A program made the translations under genes and the position numbers. This document shows, piece by piece, positions 33,407-43,219 of a DNA stretch of 64,000 bases (the stretch's first letter is position 1; each line of letters starts with the position of its first letter). The stretch is from Utricularia gibba. Lineage: Eukaryota; Streptophyta; Magnoliopsida; Lamiales; Lentibulariaceae. The notes beneath the pieces are model-generated. The model made no database searches, was not told the DNA's origin, and saw nothing but the letters and a program-made list of their open reading frames with translations. The stretch lies in contig NEEC01000002.1 in the NCBI GenBank assembly GCA_002189035.1, positions 6,533,001 to 6,597,000 on the forward strand, given 5' to 3'.

Positions 33407-35993
33407 ATGGCTTTTTGGGGTAAATTTTTTTTTTCTTCGTTAGGATTCGTAGTGAATATTGCTCTAATCTTCTGTTTTTGTATTGAAAATCTTTTGTATT
33501 TTAGGTGTCGAGGTGAAATCAGGAAAAAGTTACACTCATTCGTGCAAAAATGTTGCCGGAAGGTTGCGTTTGTCCCAGGTACTGCAATGAAATAGTTTCG
33601 GCACTTGGGGCTCAGCATTTGTATATGCTGTTGTCGGTATCATTTTGTGGTTATCCTGGAAGTTATTTTGGATGATTGTTATCTGCCGTGATTTTATACT
33701 ATTTTTTTCAGTCTGTTGATTTGTATCCTTATCTTCATTGTATTTGTATTCCTGAATTTAATGATCAGGCGACACTCGGTTTTGGTGAGGCTACCAAGAA
33801 GAGTGTAGTGCAGTGCAATGTAGGCAGCAAGAGTCCAGTATTGCTGTGCGTTTTGACACCTAACCAAAGAGAGTCATGCCACTTAGATTTGGAATTTGAG
33901 GAGGCGGATGATGTGGTGTTTTCTGTCATTGGCCCTCGAAGTGTTTTTCTTGCTGGTTATTATGTTCAGCACTTGTTGCAGCCTACTCATCAAAGTGATA
34001 CGTATGCCTTTGGTTCTTTTATTATTCAAGTTCTTCATTTTCATTTCTGTTTATCGCCCTGTTCATGAATGCACTTCATTTTCCATCTGACTAAATAGGG
34101 AATCATATGGCGAGGATATTGAAAACACCCAGTCAGAGGAATCCAATCGATGCAGTGATGATGATAATTATGAGGATAGTTTCATTGATGATCAAGATTT
34201 GAGAGTTTCTTCTCTTTCACCATCCCATGTTTCATCCGTCAAAGGTTTACTTAGTGAAAAGTTTACATTGTGTTTCAGCTACTTTGGACCATTGTACTTA
34301 TTTTACTGATGGGTGAGCTATTTCTGTAGAAAATGATAAGTTGGGAGAGAGAAACAGTCATGGTAAGAGGCGTAAAGAGAAATACAAAATCTTTGACTCA
34401 GACAGTGACTCTAAGAGTAGTGGACGTGCGACAACTACGACAAAGCTGGTGGAGGATCTATTGACCGAGGATGTGGACTGCTTGATCAATGGAAAACACA
34501 AGAAGAAGCGTAAATACTCTGTGAATGAGAAAATCCATGACGTTGAGAATGAAAAAGATCCAAGTATAACAGACGAAGAGACTCTGGATGATGACTCCAG
34601 AAATATGTAAGAATGCGTCTCTTTCACTGATGTACTTAGAATTACACACCTTTGTTACTCCCAAGTATCTGGTGAAAACTTTATTTCAATTTTCAAATAA
34701 AAATATATTCACTTGCAGGAAACGATTGGTAACCGCATCAGAATCAGATCCTGAGAAAAGTAAGAGATCAAAGAGAAGAAGAAAAGACCTTCAGTCGGAT
34801 GAAAGTAAAGAAAACGAGGGCACAAAAGTTTATTCAGGAACAACAAAAGAGAATGAAATGCCTGGTGATAGGTTAGTTTCGCACCTATTTGATAATGAAT
34901 TGTCATTTTGTTTCCCAGTGGCCATTTTTTTTGAAGAAAAATCCGGGGTGCCCTAGGTATCAGTTACTTCTTATCAATGAAGTTGCATGAAAATATTTGA
35001 GGCGATTTAAAGCAGTAGCAAGTCAAATGTAGATTGCTGACACAGGATTTATGAATGCAAAATTCAGGACTGCTGGCACCATAATTGCAGAGACTACCCA
35101 GCCGGAGACTAAAACTAAAAAACTCAAAAAAAAGAAATCGCAAGGAGATGAACATTCCTTATGTTCACTGGCAACAACGGACAATCTTCATAATTCACAA
35201 ATGAAATCCAATGTTCAGATTGCAGATGCAGATCCAACTCAAAGGAGGACATTATCGAATGGACTAGTCATTGAAGACATTTCCTTCGGACCTCCAGATG
35301 GAAAAGTAGCTACAGCTGGGAGAACGGTATATATTGCTTTTTGTAAAAGTTTTCTAGATGCTGACTCCCGGGTGTTGTCAAACATCAGTCCTCCCACCTC
35401 GTTTCAGGTGAAAATATACTACAGTGTCACCTCTAAGGAGACTGGCCGTATTCTTTATTCAAACACTGGAGAAACAGCATCCAAGTTTTCCTTAGGTACA
35501 AGTTCCAATGCCGTTGAATGATGGATATTTCAATGTATTTCCAAGGAAAATCCTGAGATCTCATTCTGATGGTGCCTCATACGCTTCCTTCATTCAGGTG
35601 TTGATGAAAATCTAGATGGATGGAAATGTGGGATCATAGGTAGTTGATTTTGTTTTTTTCCCATCATCTTCGTTCAGATCCCACAAAAATCATAGCATTC
35701 CTTCCTATTCGTATATGCAAATAATTGCATAACCTCCTTCCACAGGTATGCGCGTGGGTGACAAGAGGAGAGTGGTAGTTCCCCCATCGATGAGGTAATG
35801 CTTTCCAATCCTTTGAGAGTCATCAGATGATCTGTTCCTCTGTAACTCCAAACTGCTCTTCCACAAGCTACTCTGTATTTACACTCATCTGGGCTGCAGA
35901 TTTGTAGAGAATGTAGCCTGGGAAGAAAATGTACCACCGAGTTCATGGCTGGTGTACGAAGTGGAGTTGGTTGCAGTTCGTAGACCTAAATGA
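33407..35993 (+). CDS. nuclear FKBP43/FKBP53-like protein (nucleoplasmin-like domain + divergent FKBP domain)
   Basis: Family members are histone chaperones with a C-terminal peptidyl-prolyl isomerase domain. A short first exon (MAFWG) starts at 33407 and joins [12 protein letters not shown]. The nucleoplasmin-like half continues with [40 protein letters not shown] and [11 protein letters not shown] long acidic/basic linker follows, e.g. [28 protein letters not shown] and [18 protein letters not shown], with likely nuclear signals. The FKBP domain is spread over short exons: [67 protein letters not shown] and [17 protein letters not shown], then stop at 35991-35993. Where FKBPs have FDS the sequence is LYS, and the GYG block is replaced. 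Trp of GW is kept. PPIase activity is therefore doubtful, while chaperone function is plausible. Confidence 0.87.
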
Positions 35994-36504
35994 TGCATGA
36001 ATGAAACCAAGCGACAGTGTCCAGTCATGGAGACCAACAATGCTGAGTTTCAGGCTGTGTATGCCATTTTGAAACAGTTTTTTGGCTGTCTCAATTTCAA
36101 AAGTTACGTGATTTTATGTTTTTTTTTAACACAAAAGTTACGTACCATAAAAATAGGATTCTTGAAATCAACGAATCTTACATCCACACACCCCGAATAT
36201 CACATCTAGCACCCATTTTGGTGCAAACAAGAACAAAAGTCTTCACTTTCCCAAATTTGAGCAATTTGAGCTAATGCCCGAGAAACCGAGCCAGGCCAGG
36301 AACTATTATGAGCCAGTCCACGAATGATCGGGTTGGCCAGGCTCGGCCGTTAGCTGGACCAGTCCATGGATGATCGGTTGTAGCTTACAAGGATAAGGCA
36401 TTCGAGGGCGTAAAGCTCTGCACCCGGGGTATGTCCACTGTATGCATCATGCTCCCCGGCGAATCCAGAAATCAGCGGTAGGTGTATCGGAATCAGTCAC
36501 ACAG
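35994..36504. other. spacer between FKBP and DUF1499 genes
   Basis: Contains the FKBP 3' UTR and the DUF1499 promoter. At 36270-36375 it carries words such as gctggaccagtccatgga and ggttggccaggctcgg, which resemble the GC-rich block before the FKBP gene. Confidence 0.45.
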
Positions 36505-37609
36505 ATGGCTCCTTCCATCCCAATCTACTGCAGCAGAATCTGCAGCTGTTTAATCAGCAGCAGCAGCGAGAAGAGAGTTTCCGTGGAGGCGCCCATTTCG
36601 GATGCTCCCAATTCCGGTCTCCTAAGAGGAAGAAGGTGAAGTAGCACAGAAACAGCACATCTTTGTTTGCAGATGCATGAGTTCTCTTCAATGGTGGGTG
36701 CAGGGAAATACTGTTGAGGTGCAGTGAAATTGCGGTTCTTGGAGCCATCTTAAACATGAGGTACTCAATCGATTACTTGGGTAGCTTTCCCTTTAGAATC
36801 ACTTTTGAATTGAACAAACCTATTGGGATTGATTTCCGATTTGAAGTGGGAAGAAGCCGGATTACTTGGGGGTGCAGAAAAACCCACCAGGACTAGCTCT
36901 TTGCCCTGCCACCAACAACTGTATATCAACTTCGGAAAACATCAGTGATTTCACACACTACGCTCCCCCTTGGTAAGTCGAAGAAGCTATAATTTAGCAG
37001 TAAATGAGCTCAGTTTGACATGATTTTTTATAGGAATTACAATCCAAAGGAGGGCCGTGGAAGCAAGAAACCAGTGAGCAAACAACAAGCTATGGAGGAG
37101 CTAATCACAGTGGTAAACATACAACTGCTAACAGATGCAGAACATTTTCAGTAGCAAAGGGGCTGAGTATTATCCCTTGCTTACAGATAAAGTCTACAAA
37201 ACCAGATAAATTCACACCAAGAATAAAGGAAAAAACTGAAGACTACGTAAGGGTGGAGTATGAAAGCCCGGTCTTGGGGGTAAGCTTTGAGATGAAGCAA
37301 ACTGGCACATGCTGGGAACTCCCTGCACTTGCTGCTAATGCAATTTGTTCTTCTTTCAGTTTGTAGATGATGTCGAGTTCTGGTTTCCACCGGGTAACAA
37401 GCCCATAGTGCAGTATCGATCAGCTTCACGCTCCGGGAATTTCGACTTCGACATCAATAGAAAGAGGATCAAGGTGATGAGATGCATTCTTCCTGTGAGC
37501 AGTTTCATGGCTGTATATCACAAATGTGTGTTTTTAACGCTCCTGAACGTTTCAGGCGTTGAGGTTAGCATTGGAGAAGAAGGGGTGGGCCTCAGAAAGG
37601 AACTTTTGA
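36505..37609 (+). CDS. plastid DUF1499 family protein (At3g60810-like)
   Basis: A conserved protein of photosynthetic organisms and bacteria with no established biochemical activity. It starts MAPSIPIYCSRICSCLISSS, a Ser-rich transit-peptide-like sequence (ATG at 36505). An in-frame ATG at 36442 would add 21 residues. Exon 2 gives EILLRCSEIAVLGAILNM. With the acceptor after gatttgaag the next exon reads SGKKPDYLGVQKNPPGLALC, then PATNNCISTSENISDFTHYA. Later exons give QAMEELITV, KSTKPDKFTPRIKEKTEDYV, FVDDVEFWFPPG and QYRSASRSGNFDFDINRKRI. It ends ALRLALEKKGWASERNF with stop at 37607-37609. The NC and DDVEFWF motifs are family hallmarks. Five or six short exons with GT-AG borders. Confidence 0.87.
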
Positions 37610-39792
37610 GTGTGCAGCAATGAACTTTGCCACAGTCTGTGTGTTAAGTCTCATAAAGCAGCAGAAACCAGATTCTTTTTCGAATTACAATATAATAAAT
37701 TAGAGTAATAAATCTGTTGGGCTGTCGAGAACTTTGGGTTCACTTGGGCCAAACTGGTTCGCTCTCGGCCCAGAAAATTGGGCTTCCCGGTTATTATCCA
37801 TTTTCCAAATGAAGAGTTGCCCCTTCACGCGCTTTTATTACAAGATTGCAATGAAAGCCTCACTTTTAAATTTCTTTGAAAACACAATGAATATTTAATT
37901 TACTAAATATATATTTTTTACACCTCTTTTCATTATAAAAATAAGAGGCCAAAAAAGGAGGAAATGAAATGAATACCTAAGCCTTATATTAAAAAAAATC
38001 TTGAAGAAAAACATAAAATAAAAAATAATTGAATTAAATCCGAAACATACAATATTATACAATAGGAGTATAGATCCTTATACAATGTTGTATAGGTGTA
38101 TGGAGTTTTAAATAAAATAAAATGGAAAAACATATATTTTTTAATTATTATGCAAACAATTCTTCTAGGTATAATTAGAAAAATGCCCATTGACTTTCCC
38201 ATAGGAAAATTTTCCTCCAAATCATAAGTAGACTCCAATTGTTTTATTTCAAACTAAAAAAAAAAGGTAGGGTTCATATTCTCCCCTAATTTTTTTTCCC
38301 TCCACAAAGCCATGTCCTTATCAGGTGATGCTCCCCTCCTTTGTGACCACAACCATATTTTAAAAAAAACACTCCAAAGTAGTGTTGGTATAATCAATTA
38401 TACTATTAACCAAACACATTTTATAACTTATCTAACACAATTCATATAATTTATACTATATTTCACAATAGGATATGTGGGACTATTGAAGTTTCCAAAA
38501 AGGTAGATAGAAGGACTAATAAGAAGGCATGAAAGGTTATAAGAGTGGGAGTAAATGGCACATAACAGTAGTAATAATGATGAACAATAAACACAGAAGA
38601 AAAACACATGTCTCAATTTTCCAATTTCCACAATACATTTAAAGGGCTAAGAGATCCAACTTGCGGCTGCTTGATTTCTCTCCCTGATGCCTGTTTTTTC
38701 AACAGTGTCCATGTGGGCTACAGCTACTTGTTTAATAATTCAAGACTGAAGTAAATAAGTGTATTCAAAAAAGCATTCTCCACTCCTCCCACTTCAAGTA
38801 GGAAAATCAATACTGTTGACTCACCTGTACATCTTACTTTATATCCATTAAATGGGACCTTAGTCACATTGAACAATTAATTACATTCATAGCTCGCTCC
38901 AGTGGCACCCACTCCTCCCACATGAATCATGGGAGATATCAAAATTCATTCTTTGTTTCCATGTTGCAGGTTCTAGAACATTACATGGACACCACCCCCC
39001 GTCTCGTGTCCATCATCTGTCTCAGATGAAAACCGACTCCATTTCTCAGGTTAATAGTGTTGAAATTAAAGATTTGATGGGTGGGATGAACACATATAAA
39101 GTTCAAGTACATAAAAAATATGTATTATATTAAAAAAAATTAAATTCAATCGATTATTAGTAATTATCCTAAACAATGTGGGATTGATTGTTGTAAAATA
39201 CAGTATAAACAAATTATAGGGTTGGGGGTACGGTGTGAGGAAGAAAAGAAGCACAAGCTCATTGTTTTCTTCTGAAAGAACTGCAACTTAGCATACGCTC
39301 ACTCCCATTGTGATTCTCTTTTCAGACATCCTTCTAAATGTCTTGTCTACAATGAATGACTGCTTACTTTCATTGAAAAGAAAAGTTGGAATACCGAGAT
39401 GTAGGCATATGATGAGACAAGCTGCTAAATGTGTGCAGTCTCTTACACGACATGTACATTGTAACTATGCTCTGATTCACATCATTACACACAAATGTGC
39501 GCTCGATCGAACACTGTAATGAACGGATTCATGCAATGATCCTCAACTAAAGCCCTCAAAACTAGGAGATGGAGGTTACCATGAGGTAATAACTTCAATG
39601 TATGTAAAGTAATGCAGATTAAGTTTCTGCAACCCTAATGGGGCTCTGATATGCAGAATTTATGGTTAAGCATCTTATTAGAGAACAGGATAAGTACGGA
39701 GATGTTGAATAGTTGTTCATTCCGATGATCACGAAAATATAGCCTGTTTTTTTCACAAGATGTGTCTGTGTTTTGGTGTTTACCGTTTGTAT
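37610..39792. other. AT-rich convergent spacer
   Basis: Lies between the ends of the DUF1499 (+) and AHL (-) genes. It carries a copy of the dispersed AATCGATT-core element at about 39060-39185 (core 39148-39155). I see no coding or RNA gene; the open frames are short and AT-driven. Confidence 0.55.
39060..39185 (-). repeat. dispersed AT-rich element, AATCGATT core (copy 5)
   Basis: Inverse orientation: attaaattcaatcgattatt followed by agtaattatcctaaacaatg. Confidence 0.6.
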
Positions 39793-40596
39793 CTAAAATG
39801 GGGGACGATTCAACGAGGAACCCCAGTAAGCTTCTGTGTGCAATTGACGGGAGTCCATCACATTCGCTGGAAGCCCTTGAAAGGGGTCGTTCATCAGCTG
39901 CAAGCCTCCCACCTCTGCTGCCGCATCGCCGGGGACCTCCATTTCATCCAACGGTAGCCTCTCATACGCGGCGTTCGCGAACGAAGCAGCTACGATCATC
40001 ACTGGACCAAAGGCGATTAGTGGGCCGGCCACCATTCCTCCGACGACTTGTCCTTGGGATGCAGCGAGGTATATTGTTAACCCGGAGGCGGCCGGCGGCG
40101 CCGGTGGAGGTAGGAATGTGCCGGAGAGTGATAGAATCTCGAATCTCCCGTTTAGCGTCATGACGGCGCCGGGGGCTGTTGACTGACGGAGGGTTACGTT
40201 AGTGACTGCGCCGTTTCCGGTTAGGATGCAGAGACCTCGCTGGCGGCGGACGGCGAAGGTGGATAAACTGTCGCGAATGTCGCAGCCGCTGGTGACTTCC
40301 ATTACATGGGACCTGAGCGTGTTGCCGCTGTCGCGTGTGATGATAATGGGCGGTTTAGGTTTATTTTTCGATCCCGCAGGGCGACCCCGTGGCCGCCGGG
40401 ACGCGTCCACGGCCGAAGCGAGGATTTCCGCAGTCGTGCCGGGGGCCGAAACAGGGCTGTCGTGATCTCGACTACCGTTCCCTGTGGCTTCTTCATCAGA
40501 ATCGCGGTGGAACTGTTGCTGTTGCGGGTGAAACAGTTGTAGGTTTCCGCCGTGGAACGGCGGCGGAAGGGGACGGTTTTCACCCCGTTCTTCCAT
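39793..40596 (-). CDS. AT-hook motif nuclear-localised (AHL) protein, clade A
   Basis: A DNA-binding chromatin protein; AHL proteins repress growth and flowering genes by binding AT-rich matrix regions. It is a single exon of 267 codons from the ATG at 40596. The N terminus is rich in Gln, His and Pro. A single type-I AT-hook with its conserved tail reads [20 protein letters not shown]. The PPC domain follows: [60 protein letters not shown], and [20 protein letters not shown]. The GRFEIL motif required for interaction with other factors is intact. The C terminus ends [11 protein letters not shown], typical of clade A (AHL15-29 group). One AT-hook and no intron are both expected for clade A. 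Confidence 0.95.
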   Translation of the reverse strand: MEERGENRPLPPPFHGGNLQLFHPQQQQFHRDSDEEATGNGSRDHDSPVSAPGTTAEILASAVDASRRPRGRPAGSKNKPKPPIIITRDSGNTLRSHVMEVTSGCDIRDSLSTFAVRRQRGLCILTGNGAVTNVTLRQSTAPGAVMTLNGRFEILSLSGTFLPPPAPPAASGLTIYLAASQGQVVGGMVAGPLIAFGPVMIVAASFANAAYERLPLDEMEVPGDAAAEVGGLQLMNDPFQGLPANVMDSRQLHTEAYWGSSLNRPPF

Positions 40597-41078
40597 TCGT
40601 CGGCAAGATCGAATCTTTCCTAAACCCCAAAAAAAAAAACGCAGAAAGCTTCAATCTTGAGCAAGAATCACGGAGGAGCAAGCATTGTTCATCAGATAAA
40701 AAGGGTTAGAAATGGCCAATTAGAGAGGGGTTAGGAGCTAATTGTTCTAGGGTTTGGTCAATGAAAAGAGGGTTTGACTTATGTAGATCTATGATCAAGA
40801 TAAGTGGTGGCGATCACCCCATTCACCCTCTCCCCCTTCCCCATCTACTTTATATACCATACAATTATCATCAAAACCAGATGTATTGAATTGAACTGAA
40901 GAAACCATCAATGGCCATCCATATGTCTCAGAGAACCGGAATGAGCTCGATAATCATGGCGCTCAGTTATGAAACTCCGGCGGGGAGCATTTGAAATGCC
41001 AAGAAAAACAATGTATAAAAGCCTTTAACTATGGTCGGCTGCTGAGCAGACAGGATTATCAGCTCGAGCACTGAATCT
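40597..41078. other. AHL promoter and MADS 3' flank
   Basis: Tandem minus-strand genes are separated by this spacer. It holds a short A run in the likely AHL 5' UTR (40629-40639). No further element identified. Confidence 0.45.
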
Positions 41079-42044
41079 CTATTCATAGTACGCTATATAG
41101 TTGTTCATCTGATGCTGCAGGATGTAGCCTTGCGCATCCTCCCCTTCATCCTCCGTCGGATATGGAACCATCGCCGTGCATTGGGCGTATGGTGGTGGTG
41201 GCTGAACCGGCGGTATCATCGGAATGTACTGTGGTTGAACCGGCGGTGAAATCGCCGGTGGGTAGTGCCTCGCTAGCTGCCGGGGATTATGACTGAAGAC
41301 ACCGCAGTTGGATGAGTCGTAGATAAACTGTTGAATTGAAGCACATTGTGTGTTCCCGCTGTTACAGGCTTCCCTGAAGTTGTTCTCATCGGTCAGTTGC
41401 ATCATCGGTGAGTTATGGTGGATCTCTTGATGGTGATGATGATCGGAGTACGGATACTGAGGGTACCCTTCGTACGGCTTCACGGCCGCCTTGATAGCTT
41501 CGAAGCCTTGCATCGCCGCCGCAAGATTGTAGAAGGGGACAAAGCTCATGTCCATCAGAGTACTCTGTTCTCGACTCCTCAAAAATCCGATCCTTCTTTT
41601 GACGTAATCGAGCCTCTCCATCAACTCCGCCGCGAATAGGCGCAGCCCGGACTCCGGCACGGCGCTGATGAAATCGATCTTGGTCGGATACTTGGCTTCC
41701 AAATTCATCTTCCTCAGTTTGGCAAGATCATCCTCGACCTTCTTCTTCCTGTCCTTGAAGAAATCAGTGAGGCCGAATGTCTTATTCCCCGATTCCCCAG
41801 TTTTGGACTTGTAGATTTCGACTATACGGCGCACTTCTTCCCGGTTCTCCGGCCAAATCTCCGGTTCCACGACGGCGGCGCTGGTTTCCTGCTTCGGACA
41901 GTAGACGATCATGCATGCATTAACATCGCACAGCGTAGTAAACTCGACCATCTTCTTGATCAGGCCTGCTTTCCTCTTCTTGAAAGTTGCAGTTCTCGAT
42001 CTCTCTTTGCCTATCAGTTCCATTCTCAGCTTCGCTCTCCCCAT
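41079..42044 (-). CDS. type I MADS-box protein (M-gamma, AGL80-like)
   Basis: A transcription factor of the female gametophyte/endosperm type. The MADS domain is N-terminal: MGRAKLRMELIGKERSRTAT, FKKRKAGLIKKMVEFTTLCD and NACMIVYCPKQE. No K-box follows. Instead there is a charged helical stretch (FFKDRKKKVEDDLAKLRKMN) and a C terminus rich in Gln, His, Pro and Tyr (e.g. PPVQPPPPYAQCTAMVPYP). The absence of a K-box and of introns, plus the KLRMELI variant, point to the M-gamma group near AGL80/AGL82. I start at the ATG at 42044 because MGRAKL is the canonical beginning; an in-frame ATG lies six codons upstream. Such genes are typically expressed only in the central cell and endosperm. Confidence 0.92.
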   Translation of the reverse strand: MGRAKLRMELIGKERSRTATFKKRKAGLIKKMVEFTTLCDVNACMIVYCPKQETSAAVVEPEIWPENREEVRRIVEIYKSKTGESGNKTFGLTDFFKDRKKKVEDDLAKLRKMNLEAKYPTKIDFISAVPESGLRLFAAELMERLDYVKRRIGFLRSREQSTLMDMSFVPFYNLAAAMQGFEAIKAAVKPYEGYPQYPYSDHHHHQEIHHNSPMMQLTDENNFREACNSGNTQCASIQQFIYDSSNCGVFSHNPRQLARHYPPAISPPVQPQYIPMIPPVQPPPPYAQCTAMVPYPTEDEGEDAQGYILQHQMNNYIAYYE

Positions 42045-43219
42045 GTCGCCCCCTTCACACAAACACCTTAACCAGACATGAATTTAAGAAGCTGTCATCA
42101 TCATCATCCTTATAATAACACACAACCAGAATATTACCTTCTTTTAACAGAATCTCAACCTTTTTTAAACTTCCCTTTATTGCCAAAAATAACACACTCC
42201 AATTTAATATTAATAATATTATTAATTTAATAATTAGATAAATATAATAACACGATTTATTTTTTATACAATATTATTCATTTTAAATACTTAAATTTCA
42301 CGATTTTATATTTTTTATTCTTGAAAAAAAAATCTCTTTACAAGATTAGAGAAAATACTTATATATAATTTATCTTTTTACCTTGTTTATAATCAATATA
42401 GAATTCTTCTACGGTACTTACATTCTTCTTATGTGAATATTTTATATTTTTTTATCTAAAGAATACAATTGATCTCGATAAATAATGTCTTAATTTTATA
42501 ATATTTTAAAACTATTCATAATTAGTTATCATTATTTAAAAAACGGGTAAAAAGAGTCCTTTTGCAAAGTATATTTCATTTGTGTTATATACATCTTATA
42601 TTTCAAATGAACTTATTCTTGAAATAATATTCAAACCCTGTGTTATGTAGCAATTCTTTTCATTTTACAATTTTAATATTTTTTTCGTAATTTGATTCTC
42701 AATCTCAATGATGCTACAAAAGATATATATGCAGTTACATAAATAAGTGAATGAAATGAAATCACTGTTGGCAAGCTTAAAGGAGAAGAAAATCTAGTTC
42801 TATTGCCATGTGAATTTAAAGAAGAATGCTTGATGAGAATTAATTAAATATTTAAATTTTATTAAATTATATTAAAAACCAAGAATGAATGGGTTGGCCC
42901 ATAGCTGTGCGGGCCGAGGCGAGGGTTTGTATGAGGCCCAATACTTTTATAAAGCAATTTGCTCAAGAAGATCACATGCCACGTGTCGCTCGCAGACCCG
43001 CTCCTCATGTATCCCGCTCGAACGGCATAGTTTCACTCAAGCTTCTTCGTAAGCAGCAGCATCGTTGGTTTCGCCTCCGGATATTTATGCCAGTGGCGGA
43101 GCTATAAAAGCAGGAGAATATACCTGAAGATGCTCGATTTCACCTGTGGGCAGGTGATTCTGTATGCTAGAGGATAATCAGCACAAAATTTAGTACCGGG
43201 CAGGATTTTTCCGGTGACA
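42045..43219. promoter_or_regulatory. divergent spacer with G-box near the PHT4;4-like gene
   Basis: AT-rich up to about 42870. The region next to the transporter gene contains TTGGCCCA words (from about 42893) and a G-box/ABRE-like GCCACGTGTC (CACGTG at 42980-42985), about 235 nt before the start codon. G-boxes are common in light- and ABA-regulated promoters. The role here is inferred. Confidence 0.5.
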
